A DNA stretch of 64,000 bases, from the NCBI RefSeq assembly GCF_900109555.1, contig NZ_FNZV01000016.1, positions 1-64,000 on the forward strand. Reading direction: 5' to 3'. Origin of the DNA: Pacificibacter marinus. GTDB lineage: Bacteria > Pseudomonadota > Alphaproteobacteria > Rhodobacterales > Rhodobacteraceae. Made by a program: the position numbers and the translations under genes. Below are positions 35,610 to 44,269 of this stretch, piece after piece; position 1 is the first letter of the stretch; each line of letters begins with the position of its first letter. The notes under the pieces are model-generated. The model worked only from the letters and a program-made list of their open reading frames with translations. It made no database searches and was not told the origin of the DNA.

Positions 35610-36644
35610 ATGACCACCCAAGCAGCCGTCTATCGCGGCAATAAAACATTCACAGTTGAACACGTGACGACGCCGCCCCCTGCCAAAGGTGAGGTCCAAA
35701 TTGATGTTGCATATTGTGGTATCTGCGGCACCGACCTGCACATTTATTTGGGCCATATGGATGGTCGCGTGGGCTTAGAACGCACCATCGGGCATGAAAT
35801 GTCGGGCGTAATTGCGGCTGTTGGCGGCGGCGTAACAGGTCTTAAGCCGGGCCAACATATCGTGGTCCGCCCTCTCGATCATTGCGGCGATTGCCCTGCT
35901 TGCAGGGCAGGTCACGAGCATATCTGCCACAAACTCAAGTTCATCGGCATTGATAGTACTGGTGCCTTCCAGCAAAAATGGAACGTCCCTGCCCATACGA
36001 TCCACGTGTTGCCAGATGATCTCGACTTGTCACACGCCGCCCTCATCGAGCCACTCGCCGTTGCCTGTCACGATGTGTCGCGCGGCAAGGTCCAAACTGG
36101 CGAAGACATCCTTGTCATCGGCGGCGGCCCCATCGGTATGCTAGTCGCCATGGTCGCCCGTGACGCGGGTGCAAATGTTACGATCTCCGAGATCAACGAG
36201 AACCGTCTGAAATACGCACGCGGCATTGGCTTCAACGTGATGAACCCAAAAGAGCTCGATGTGGCCAAAGCCATACATGACGCGACAGGCGGCAAAGGCG
36301 CGGATGTTGTGTTTGAGGTTTCCGGAACCCAGCCAGGCGTCGATCTTATGACTGCCGCCGCGGCCACGCGCGGCCGCATCGTTATGGTCGCAATACACGC
36401 AAGCAAACCGACAATTGATATGTTCCAATTTTTCTGGCGCGAACTTGATCTGATCGGCGCGCGTGTCTACCGCCCCGAGGATTACGACGCGGCGATGGCC
36501 CTGCTCGCCAAAGGTGTCGTGGACTGCGATAGCTTCATCACCGACATTCAGGGCCTAGATGATATTCAAGCCGCGTTCGAGACATTGACCCAGAATCCCA
36601 ACGCAATGAAATCAATGATCCGCATGTCGGAGGACGTTAAATGA
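35610..36644 (+). CDS. Zinc-dependent alcohol (polyol / sugar acid) dehydrogenase
   Basis: The 344-aa medium-chain dehydrogenase has catalytic zinc ligands in YCGICGTDLH and TIGHEMSG, the four structural-zinc cysteines in the segment DHCGDCPACRAGHEHIC, and an NAD-binding GGGPIGMLVA (about residue 171). It interconverts a secondary alcohol and a ketone. It lies between the dehydratase and the KduD-like gene and overlaps the latter by 4 bp, so it probably oxidises the sugar or a later keto-acid. Confidence 0.88.
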   Translation: MTTQAAVYRGNKTFTVEHVTTPPPAKGEVQIDVAYCGICGTDLHIYLGHMDGRVGLERTIGHEMSGVIAAVGGGVTGLKPGQHIVVRPLDHCGDCPACRAGHEHICHKLKFIGIDSTGAFQQKWNVPAHTIHVLPDDLDLSHAALIEPLAVACHDVSRGKVQTGEDILVIGGGPIGMLVAMVARDAGANVTISEINENRLKYARGIGFNVMNPKELDVAKAIHDATGGKGADVVFEVSGTQPGVDLMTAAAATRGRIVMVAIHASKPTIDMFQFFWRELDLIGARVYRPEDYDAAMALLAKGVVDCDSFITDIQGLDDIQAAFETLTQNPNAMKSMIRMSEDVK

Positions 36645-37411
36645 ACGTTATGGACCGCTTTAATCTTGCAGGCAAAACCGCCCTCGTGACGGGTGCCAAA
36701 CGCGGTATCGGGCGCGGCATGGCCGAGGCCTTGGCGCAAGCTGGTGCAGATATCATCGGGGTCAGTGCTTCGCTTGATCCAGCTGGCTCAGATGTTGGAA
36801 GGGCTGTCGCGGCGCTGGGCCGCAAGTTCACTGGCTACGCTTGTGATTTCTCTGATCGTGCCGCCGTGAAGGCTTTCACCGCCAAGGTCCTCGCCGAGAA
36901 CCCGCAGATCGACATTCTGATCAATAACGCTGGCACCATCCTGCGTGCCCCTGCCGCAGAACACCCCGATGAGATGTGGGACAAGGTGATCGAGGTCAAC
37001 CTGAACGCGCAGTTCATCATCACACGCGACATCGGTAAAACCATGGTCGAACGTGGCTCGGGCAAGGTCATTTTTATAGCGTCATTGTTGACCTTCCAAG
37101 GAGGGATAACAGTGCCGGGATATGCGGCATCGAAGGGCGGGATTGGGCAGCTTACAATGGCTTTTGCCAACGAATGGGCGTCCAAGGGTGTGAACGTAAA
37201 CGCTATCGCCCCGGGTTACATCGACACCGACAACACCGAGGCGCTTCGCAAAGATCCCGAGCGTGCGGCCGCCATTCTGTCGCGCATCCCCTCAGGGCGT
37301 TGGGGTAAACCGATCGACTTTGCGGGCCCCGCCGTTTTCCTCGCCTCCGAATCTGCATCTTATATGCACGGCCACATCATGCTCGTCGACGGCGGTTGGA
37401 TGGGGCGTTAA
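36641..37411 (+). CDS. Short-chain dehydrogenase, KduD-like (2-deoxy-gluconate 3-dehydrogenase type)
   Basis: The 256-aa protein has the NAD-binding TGAKRGIG near residue 17, NNAG, the catalytic Ser in IASLLTFQGGI, Tyr-x-x-x-Lys in YAASKGG, and the KduD-style ending NVNAIAPGYIDTDNTEALR...RWGKP...DGGWMGR. KduD reduces 2,5-diketo-3-deoxy-gluconate in uronate breakdown. Here it likely acts on a 3-deoxy keto-acid made by the dehydratase. It is last in the operon. Confidence 0.88.
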   Translation: MNVMDRFNLAGKTALVTGAKRGIGRGMAEALAQAGADIIGVSASLDPAGSDVGRAVAALGRKFTGYACDFSDRAAVKAFTAKVLAENPQIDILINNAGTILRAPAAEHPDEMWDKVIEVNLNAQFIITRDIGKTMVERGSGKVIFIASLLTFQGGITVPGYAASKGGIGQLTMAFANEWASKGVNVNAIAPGYIDTDNTEALRKDPERAAAILSRIPSGRWGKPIDFAGPAVFLASESASYMHGHIMLVDGGWMGR

Positions 37412-37947
37412 ATAAGATTAGCACGTGCGCCAGTCGGCGCGCGTGGCGCGTTAGTCGCGTTAGTCGCGTCCACATTGGACTGTGGGGACGGCTCCGAGGC
37501 CAACGCACCATCGACGTCGCCCAGAAGTGTATCTTGTTTGGTATACTTGTCAGAGGTGGAAGACATGGCAATACCCCTATGAAAGGGTTTTAAACACGTC
37601 CTATGTAAAAAAACAGTTTGATATAAAGTCCCTCACATCAACGGAGGAACCGATTTTAACGTCGTGATATTATTAGAACCAACTCACCACTGCGCATCAA
37701 GTGGCAATTTTCTATCAAAAAAATATGTGGGGCTAGCACAAGAGATAACCTTAAATGTTGTCTAGGAACAACCGATTAGCGCCAAATTGTGGCGGAGACG
37801 AAGGGACGCAGATGCAATATATTTAATATCAAGAACTTGCGTGGAACAACCTCCTATATGGTATGCAGTTTGTTATGCAGATTTAGACGCGGTACTTTGC
37901 ATCATTGTAACTTCACAAAGCAAAGCCGCAATTTCTAATTTTTTCCT
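37412..37947. other. Intergenic scar region
   Basis: No gene is supported. Near 37448-37469 the word GCGTTAGTC repeats in tandem, and CCACA / TGTGG form a small hairpin just after it. The rest is AT-rich and ends at a broken tRNA. This suggests an old junction of a mobile element. Confidence 0.45.
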
Positions 37948-38005
37948 GCACTGCATGCGGATTGCAAATCCGTGTACAGGAGTTCGATTCTCCTACTCGC
38001 CTCCA
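37948..38005 (+). pseudogene. 3' half of a tRNA-Cys (GCA anticodon)
   Basis: The sequence contains a full anticodon arm (GCGGATTGCAAATCCG, anticodon GCA), a T arm with GTTCGATTC and a 3' acceptor end ACTCGCCTCCA. The 5' acceptor strand and most of the D arm are missing: no GGCGAGT lies within 100 bp upstream, and an unrelated AT-rich sequence precedes. It is most likely the piece copied by an element that integrated into a tRNA-Cys gene. Confidence 0.75.
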
Positions 38006-38274
38006 TTTGCCCAAGCAAAGAACGTCAGCCCTGTATATTTATTGAATATTGCTCAGGGTAGCTGCACGCATCTCGGCCTCTAGCCAAAGTTACTTAAACT
38101 AACGCTGCCTGAAGTGCGGCACTTGCCATTTGGGCTGGAAGCTACTGGCCGCCTCAATAGAAAGCGGCGCTTAGTGCGGCAACGCTCGGTGATCCTTGTT
38201 CATGAACATCTCCTTCTTCCCAAGTCTGGGAGGTTAACGGAAATGTCTCAGGAGTAACGGCATATCTACACCTT

Positions 38275-38410
38275 GCGTGCTGTCCTTCAAAGTCCGCTGG
38301 TGACAGCATCCCATTCTTAGCGTGTTTGCGCTTTGGGTTATAGAACATCTCGATATAATCGAACACGTCAGATATTGCATCTTCTCTGGTTTTGCGCGAT
38401 CGGCAAGATC
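38275..38410 (-). pseudogene. IS3-family transposase C-terminal remnant
   Basis: Minus-strand residues DVFDYIEMFYNPKRKHAKNG and MLSPADFE match the C-terminal end of IS3-family OrfB transposases. About 45 residues remain. It abuts an IS6 remnant on the other strand. Confidence 0.8.
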
Positions 38411-38760
38411 GTTTCTTCACTCGATTGATTGCGCAATACGGTATTCCAAGGGTCATCATTACCGATAAGCTACGCAGTTATGGCGCTGCTGCAAAACATG
38501 TCCTGCCCGATGTTGATCACAGAGCGCACAAAGGGTTGAATAATCTTATCGAGGGATCGCACAGGCCGACTAGGAAGCGCGAGAAAAAAAATGGGCCGTT
38601 TTAAATCACCTCGGCAAGCGCAACGCTTTTTGTTTGCGCATGATCAAATTAACGCCATCTTCTGCCCAGACGATACCGTCTATCTGCGCAATCATATCGC
38701 CACTCCCGAGCAGATGCCTTCAGCCTCTGGACGGACTATACTTTTGAGATGAAACCGTAA
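38395..38760 (+). pseudogene. IS6-family transposase C-terminal remnant, frameshifted
   Basis: Plus-strand RLIAQYGIPRVIITDKLRSYGAA and HKGLNNLIEGSHRPTRKREK match IS6-family transposases. After a shift in an A run near 38585 the reading continues MGRFKSPRQAQRFLFAHDQI, and after another shift near 38672 it ends with LWTDYTFEMKP. The catalytic N-terminal half is missing. It is non-functional. Confidence 0.82.
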
Positions 38761-38911
38761 TAATTTATGCTGAAGTAGCTGTCTCAAATAACCGAAATCA
38801 ACTTGGCAATGCCTTTCGCAGGGCTGTTCACGGCCAAAACCCTTTGGACCCGAGCCAGAGCTTTCAAAATGCCGCACCATCGTGTCGTGCAAAGACAGAT
38901 GCCTGAGACTG

Positions 38912-39646
38912 TCATTCGTCGTCGAAATACTCAGGCTGTTCTATGCAAAATTGCGAGAGGGTTTCGCGGACGCGGTGAAGGTGTTGGCGGACCAATCTGC
39001 GTGCGGCTGTTTTATCGCCGCTGCGAATGGCGTCAAAGATGTTTCTATGATCTTCGGCCAGCTCCGCGATATGCGCCATGTTGTTGACCGACAAAAAGCG
39101 TAGACGGTCCAAGTAGCTTTTTTCTCTTTGGATGATATCGGAAATGCGCGGATGCCCGACCGCATCGGCAAGGGCCAAGTGAAAGTTGTCATCCAAGGTG
39201 GTGAAACCCGCACCGATGCCCGAGGTCACCACCTCTTGCTGCAATGCGAGGTTGGCTTCGATTTCATGCAAGGTGTCAGGCGAAAACCCCTTTTCGCATA
39301 GGCGTTCTGCGACAGCCACCTCTAGCGATGCGCGGGCAAATTGTGCGCCCTCAATTTGGGAAATCGACAGCTTTGAAACGTAGTTTCCACGGCTGGGCAA
39401 CGTCACGATCAGACCTTGGTCTCTGAGCCATGTGAACGCTTCTCGCACAGGTGTGCGTGACGCTCCGTAGAGATTTCCGACCTCTGTTTCAGAGATGATT
39501 TGCCCCGGTTTTAGGCTCATTTCCAAGATCGCAGATTTCAAAGACGCTGCTATTTGTTCTGCCGCCGGACGCTGTGGATCAATTTTTTGAACATGGCGCT
39601 GCGGCAACAAAACGACCTTTGCTCTTTTGTTCAGTTTCTTGTTCAT
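38912..39646 (-). CDS. GntR-family transcriptional regulator, FCD subfamily
   Basis: The 244-aa protein has a winged helix at about residues 25-90 (PAAEQIAASLKSAIL...GQIISETEVGNLYGASRTPVREAFTWLRDQGLI) and an FCD effector domain with metal-binding residues (DDNFHLAL, EDHRNIFDAI, RQHLHRV). ATG at 39646 has GGAG 7 bp upstream. It is divergent from the oxidoreductase and transporter operon starting at 39756, which it most likely represses until its sugar-derived ligand is present. Confidence 0.88.
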   Translation of the reverse strand: MNKKLNKRAKVVLLPQRHVQKIDPQRPAAEQIAASLKSAILEMSLKPGQIISETEVGNLYGASRTPVREAFTWLRDQGLIVTLPSRGNYVSKLSISQIEGAQFARASLEVAVAERLCEKGFSPDTLHEIEANLALQQEVVTSGIGAGFTTLDDNFHLALADAVGHPRISDIIQREKSYLDRLRFLSVNNMAHIAELAEDHRNIFDAIRSGDKTAARRLVRQHLHRVRETLSQFCIEQPEYFDDE

Positions 39647-39698
39647 TTTGTGCTCCAACGCGCCTGTTCTATGATCTGTATGGCGAATTACTTAGGTG

Positions 39699-39720
39699 TT
39701 GACAACCTGTATACCGGTAT
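39699..39720 (+). promoter_or_regulatory. TTGACA element and palindromic operator
   Basis: A perfect -35 hexamer TTGACA (39699-39704) is followed by the 10-bp palindrome ATACCGGTAT (39711-39720) in the spacer where the -10 should lie. This is a fitting site for the divergent FCD repressor. No good -10 hexamer was found, so the promoter assignment is tentative. Confidence 0.5.
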
Positions 39721-39755
39721 GCTCTCTGAGAGAAACGTTAACACATGGGTTGAAA

Positions 39756-40808
39756 ATGACAAAGATGAAACGCTCAATAATCGCTCTCATCGGGGCGGGC
39801 ATGGTCGCCAAAACCCATGTTGATGCCTGCATCGATGCGGCACCAAAATTGCGCCTCAAAGGTATCTCGTCACGCTCAAATGAACGCGCCGCAGCTTTGG
39901 CAAAAGATGCCTCTGCCAGACTTGGCGAAGACGTTATCACCTATAAATCTGTCGAGGCCATCGCCGATGATGCGGACATCGATTTTGTCATAATCGCAAC
40001 CCCGCCCAATGTGCGTCTTGAATTGATCGCACCTCTGGCGAAAGCTGGCAAACATATTTTGTTGGAAAAGCCCATTGGCCGGACCGCCGAAGAAGCCCAA
40101 CAGATCGTGGATCTGTGTGAACAGGCAGGCGTGACGCTTGGGATCGTCTTTCAACATCGGGCGCGGTCTGCCTCGATGATCGCAGCACAGATGGTTCGCT
40201 CGGGAGAGTTGGGTGAGCTTGGTCTGGTTGAGATGAATGTGCCATGGTGGCGCGAACAAGCCTATTACGACGAGCCCGGGCGCGGCACCTATGAACGCGA
40301 CGGCGGCGGTGTTTTGATCAGCCAAGCGATCCACACGATCGATCTTGGGTTGAGCCTAACAGGGCCTGTCAACTCTGTCCGCGCGATGGCGAAAACCACC
40401 AAGTTTCACCAAATGGAGTCAGAAGATTTCGTCGTGGCAGGTTTGGACTTTGCCAACGGCGCTGTTGGATCACTTGTGGCGAGCACTGCAAGCTATCCGG
40501 GTGGCGCGGAATCGATCACGCTGCATTTTGAACATGCAACGTTGCATTTGGAATCGGGTCAGCTGCGCGTCAATAGACGCGATGGCGACCAAAGCACCCA
40601 CGGGGACGCGGCCTCAACGGGCGGCGGCGCCGATCCGATGGCCTTTACCCACGCATGGCATCAATCCGTCATCGAAGATTTCCATGATGCCATCGCCAAG
40701 GCAGGACAGCCCCTTGCATCGGGCAAAGACGCCATGGCGGCCCACAACCTCATCAATGCAATAACGCGCTCGTCCACGCGCGGAACAATCGAGTATTTGA
40801 ACACATGA
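39756..40808 (+). CDS. Gfo/Idh/MocA-family oxidoreductase (first of three)
   Basis: The 350-aa protein has an N-terminal Rossmann fold (ALIGAGMVAKTHVDAC), the family motif LLEKPIGRT with catalytic Lys (about residue 97), and a C-terminal sheet domain with the catalytic His in SQAIHTIDLG. It uses NAD(P) to oxidise or reduce a sugar or cyclitol hydroxyl. ATG at 39756 starts just before the fold; the upstream in-frame extension covers the promoter. Its stop overlaps the next start. Confidence 0.88.
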   Translation: MTKMKRSIIALIGAGMVAKTHVDACIDAAPKLRLKGISSRSNERAAALAKDASARLGEDVITYKSVEAIADDADIDFVIIATPPNVRLELIAPLAKAGKHILLEKPIGRTAEEAQQIVDLCEQAGVTLGIVFQHRARSASMIAAQMVRSGELGELGLVEMNVPWWREQAYYDEPGRGTYERDGGGVLISQAIHTIDLGLSLTGPVNSVRAMAKTTKFHQMESEDFVVAGLDFANGAVGSLVASTASYPGGAESITLHFEHATLHLESGQLRVNRRDGDQSTHGDAASTGGGADPMAFTHAWHQSVIEDFHDAIAKAGQPLASGKDAMAAHNLINAITRSSTRGTIEYLNT

Positions 40809-41821
40809 ACACCCCCCTCAAATTTGCCGCGATCGGAATCGACCATCGTCATATCTTTGGCATGGCTCAAAATATGATTGATGCTGGCGCAGAGTTCGTT
40901 GGCTGGTTTACCGAAGGCAATCCTGAACCAACCGAAGGCTTCATCAAACGATTTCCCGATGTGCCGAGGGTCAAAACCGCGCAGGAATTGTTGGACGATC
41001 CAAGTATCGAATTGGTCATGCTCTCGGGCATTCCGAGCGATCGGGCGGCTTGGGCCATTCAGGCGATGGATGCTGGCAAAGACGTCATGAGCGACAAACC
41101 GGGCTGCACGACCTTCGATCAGCTCAAGGACATTCAGGCCTGTGTCGCGCGCACCAAACGCATCTGGACAATCGACTTTTCCGAACGATTTGAGGTGCCT
41201 TCGGTCACCAAAGCCGCAGAACTTGTCGCCGATGGCGCCATTGGCAAGGTCATTCAAACTGTTGGTCTTGGCCCGCATCGGCTAAATCGTGCGACACGGC
41301 CGGACTGGTTCTTTGATCGAAACGCCTATGGTGGCATTCTCACCGATATCGGCAGTCACCAGATCGACCAGTTTTTGTTTTTCACCGGCTCAACGGATGC
41401 CGAGATCACGATGGCGACTGTTGGCAATTATGCGAACCCCGAGACCCCGGGGCTGAATGATTTTGGCGAGATCGCATTGCGCAGCGAAAACGGTCACGGA
41501 TACATCCGCCTTGATTGGTATACGCCAGATGCCTTGCCGTCTTGGGGCGATGGCCGTTTGACGATTTTGGGCACCGAAGGCTACATCGAGTTGCGCAAAT
41601 ATGTCGATGTGGGCGGGGCCGATAGCAGCGACCATGTCATTTTGGTGAACGGCACACGTTGTGAAAAAATCTGCGCCGCTGACGCAGGTTTGCCCTATTT
41701 CCCACGTCTGATAGATGACATCCGCAACCGGACCGAAACCACCATGACGCAGGCCCATACCTTTAAGGTTTGCGAACTTGCCCTGCGGGCCCAGCACCTC
41801 GCTGAGGAGCGCCAATCATGA
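40805..41821 (+). CDS. Gfo/Idh/MocA-family oxidoreductase (second of three)
   Basis: The 338-aa protein is a divergent family member: FAAIGIDHRHIFG replaces the usual GxGxxG, the Lys motif is MSDKPGCTT, and the catalytic region reads TDIGSHQIDQF. It is translationally coupled on both sides (4-bp overlaps). The weak nucleotide-binding loop suggests an altered cofactor mode or a lyase-like role, as seen in some family members. Confidence 0.85.
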   Translation: MNTPLKFAAIGIDHRHIFGMAQNMIDAGAEFVGWFTEGNPEPTEGFIKRFPDVPRVKTAQELLDDPSIELVMLSGIPSDRAAWAIQAMDAGKDVMSDKPGCTTFDQLKDIQACVARTKRIWTIDFSERFEVPSVTKAAELVADGAIGKVIQTVGLGPHRLNRATRPDWFFDRNAYGGILTDIGSHQIDQFLFFTGSTDAEITMATVGNYANPETPGLNDFGEIALRSENGHGYIRLDWYTPDALPSWGDGRLTILGTEGYIELRKYVDVGGADSSDHVILVNGTRCEKICAADAGLPYFPRLIDDIRNRTETTMTQAHTFKVCELALRAQHLAEERQS

Positions 41822-42876
41822 TTAAAGTTGCAATTTTAGGCGCGGGCATCGGCCAACAACACCTCACAGGATATCGAGCACTGCCAGAGCGGTTCAGCGT
41901 CAAAACCATATGTGATTTAGATCCCTCCCGGGCTACCGCGGCGGCAGGACCGGAGAGTAACATCCAAATTGTCACTGACATGGCGGATGTTATGTCTGAC
42001 CCGGATATCGATCTGATCGATGTCTGCCTGCCTCCGCATCTTCATGCCTCCGTCGTCATTCAGGCGTTGGAAGCGGGCAAAAATGTTATCTGCGAAAAGC
42101 CCATTAGCCGGTCACTCGCCGAGGTCGATCAGATCCAAGCCGCGATTGACAAAACCGGTGGTCAGGTCTTTCCTGTGTTCCAATACCGCTTTGGATTGGC
42201 CTTTGCTCAACTCACCGCTTTGTGTGACGCTGGCCTGGCCGGCAAGGCCCTTGTCGCCAGTGCCGAGACCCATTGGAACCGCGAAAGCGACTATTACACA
42301 GTGCCTTGGCGAGGCACTTGGAAAGGCGAATCCGGTGGCGTTTTGCTCGGTCATGCCATTCATTCTCATGACATTTTGTGCAAGGTCTTGGGCCCAGTGA
42401 AACAGGTCTTTGCCCTTACTGACACCCGCGTAAACGACATCGAAGTCGAGGATTGCGCCGCTCTCTCGTTGCGTATGCAAAGCGGTGCATTGGTAACGAG
42501 CTCGGTCACTTTGGGCGCAGCGCCCGATACATCGCGGTTGAAGTTCTGCTTTGAGGGTCTGACAGCCGAAAGCGGATCTGACCCCTACACACCTGCACAA
42601 GGCGCTTGGAACTTTACCGCGCGTGGGGCAACTCGCCAAGACGATGTGGACAAAGTTTTGGCCACAGTTCCAGCCGCACTGTCTGGGTTCACAGGATTTC
42701 TAGATGCGATCGCTGATGCGATCTCAGGCCAAGGAGGGACTGAAGTGACCTTCGAAGACGGTCGTCGCTCAATTGAGTTGGTGACGGCCATCTATGCATC
42801 TGCTCGGCGGGGCAAATTGGTGCAACTTCCGATCGAAAAAGAGGATCCGCTTTGCAGTGGTTGGCTGCCGAGTTGA
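41818..42876 (+). CDS. Gfo/Idh/MocA-family oxidoreductase (third of three)
   Basis: The 352-aa protein has the fold motif VAILGAGIGQQHLTGYRAL, catalytic Lys in ICEKPISRS and His in GHAIHSHDIL. It is the end of a set of three coupled paralogues, which suggests successive redox steps at different carbons of one sugar or cyclitol. A 47-bp gap then precedes the binding-protein gene. Confidence 0.88.
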   Translation: MIKVAILGAGIGQQHLTGYRALPERFSVKTICDLDPSRATAAAGPESNIQIVTDMADVMSDPDIDLIDVCLPPHLHASVVIQALEAGKNVICEKPISRSLAEVDQIQAAIDKTGGQVFPVFQYRFGLAFAQLTALCDAGLAGKALVASAETHWNRESDYYTVPWRGTWKGESGGVLLGHAIHSHDILCKVLGPVKQVFALTDTRVNDIEVEDCAALSLRMQSGALVTSSVTLGAAPDTSRLKFCFEGLTAESGSDPYTPAQGAWNFTARGATRQDDVDKVLATVPAALSGFTGFLDAIADAISGQGGTEVTFEDGRRSIELVTAIYASARRGKLVQLPIEKEDPLCSGWLPS

Positions 42877-42923
42877 TCCAATAAAAAACGATCAAACCAA
42901 CAGAAAATGGGGAGGAGACCCAA

Positions 42924-44189
42924 ATGAACTATAAAGTAAAAACAGCCGTTTCTGCAGCTGCATTGATGCTGGCCGCAGGGGCCGCATCCGCGCAAGAGCT
43001 CAAATTTATGTGCTTTTCGGATGGCGATGATTGTGCCGTGATCGACGGCCTGCTTGACGGTTTCGAAGCCGAAAATGAGGGCATCACAGTGGTGATGGAC
43101 AAAGTGCCCTATCAGGCCATTCTTGACAGCCTGCCGGTGCAGCTTGCTGCAGGCACGGGTCCTGACATCGCGGTTGTCACCGATCTTGGTGGTCTGAACG
43201 AATACTACCTTGACCTCTCACCCTATGTTGATCGCCCGTATTGGGAAAACAGCTTTGGCGATATCTTGAACTGGTATCGTGCAGGTGCACAGGATGACGG
43301 CATTTACGGATTGCATTGGCAGCTGACAGTGACCGGTCCCTACATCAACAAAACGCTCTTTGACCAAGCGGGTGTTGCTGTCCCTGCGGAAGACGCGTCT
43401 TGGGATGATTGGGCCGCTGCGGCGCGCGAAGTTGCCGAAAAGACAGGGACCACATTCCCGATGGCGATGGACCGGTCTGGTCACCGTATCGCGGGTCCCG
43501 CCATTTCATATGGCGCGAAATACTTTGACGATGCAGGGGAACCCATCCTAGTTGACGACGGCTTTAAAGGGTTTGTCGAAAAATTCGTTGGATGGCATGA
43601 AGATGGCACGATGGCGAAAGACGTTTGGGCTGGCCGTGGTGGCAATTCGTACCAAGACGCCTCTGCCGAGTTCATCAATGGTGAATTGGTTTATTACTTT
43701 GCAGGAAGCTGGAAAGTGTCACAATTTGACTCCGAAATCGGTGATCTTTTTGACTGGCAAGTTGTTGGTTCCCCATGTGGCGAGGGCGGTTGCACCGGCA
43801 TGCCGGGCGGATCTGGCGTTGTTGGGTTCAAACAGACCAAACATCCCGAAGCCGTTGCGAAACTGATCGATTACCTCGCGCGTGAAGAGGTCTATGCGCA
43901 GATGTCTGCACGCACGAACAACATTCCGGCACACAAAGGCGTTGCTGCGGCTGGCGTTGACTATGCGGATGCATCCGCACCGGCGGCTGCTGCGCTGAAT
44001 GCTTGGGGTGCTCAAGTTGCAAAACTCGAAGCTCCTGCGTTTCAGTACCAAGGTTACAAAGGCAACCGTGCAATGTTTAACATCACGGTGCAGCGTGTGA
44101 CCCAAGCAATCGTTGGCGAATTGACTGTTGATGAAGCTATGGAAAGAGCGAAAGGCGATCTCGCCGAAGCCATCGCCGAAACCAAGTAA
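42924..44189 (+). CDS. Sugar ABC transporter periplasmic binding protein (family 1)
   Basis: The 421-aa product has a signal peptide (MNYKVKTAVSAAALMLAAGAASA) and a MalE-type fold (QLAAGTGPDIAVVTD, INGELVYYFAGSW, GMPGGSGVVGF). It captures an oligo- or monosaccharide for the importer encoded downstream. GGAGGAG lies 8 bp before the ATG. A hairpin follows before the permeases. Confidence 0.88.
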   Translation: MNYKVKTAVSAAALMLAAGAASAQELKFMCFSDGDDCAVIDGLLDGFEAENEGITVVMDKVPYQAILDSLPVQLAAGTGPDIAVVTDLGGLNEYYLDLSPYVDRPYWENSFGDILNWYRAGAQDDGIYGLHWQLTVTGPYINKTLFDQAGVAVPAEDASWDDWAAAAREVAEKTGTTFPMAMDRSGHRIAGPAISYGAKYFDDAGEPILVDDGFKGFVEKFVGWHEDGTMAKDVWAGRGGNSYQDASAEFINGELVYYFAGSWKVSQFDSEIGDLFDWQVVGSPCGEGGCTGMPGGSGVVGFKQTKHPEAVAKLIDYLAREEVYAQMSARTNNIPAHKGVAAAGVDYADASAPAAAALNAWGAQVAKLEAPAFQYQGYKGNRAMFNITVQRVTQAIVGELTVDEAMERAKGDLAEAIAETK

Positions 44190-44211
44190 GCCGCACGACT
44201 AAATGATACGT

Positions 44212-44235
44212 TGCATGGCCATGCGGGGCCATGCA
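44212..44235 (+). terminator. Intercistronic hairpin after binding-protein gene
   Basis: Perfect 9-bp arms TGCATGGCC / GGCCATGCA around a 6-nt loop, no T run. It is placed like the hairpins in the other three transport operons of the window. Confidence 0.75.
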
Positions 44236-44269
44236 GCATTGACACCTGTACCGTAGGAGGACAGCGCAA

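Noticed and set aside
37948-38005. Functional tRNA-Cys gene
   Set aside because: The 5' acceptor strand and most of the D arm are absent, so it cannot fold as a tRNA.
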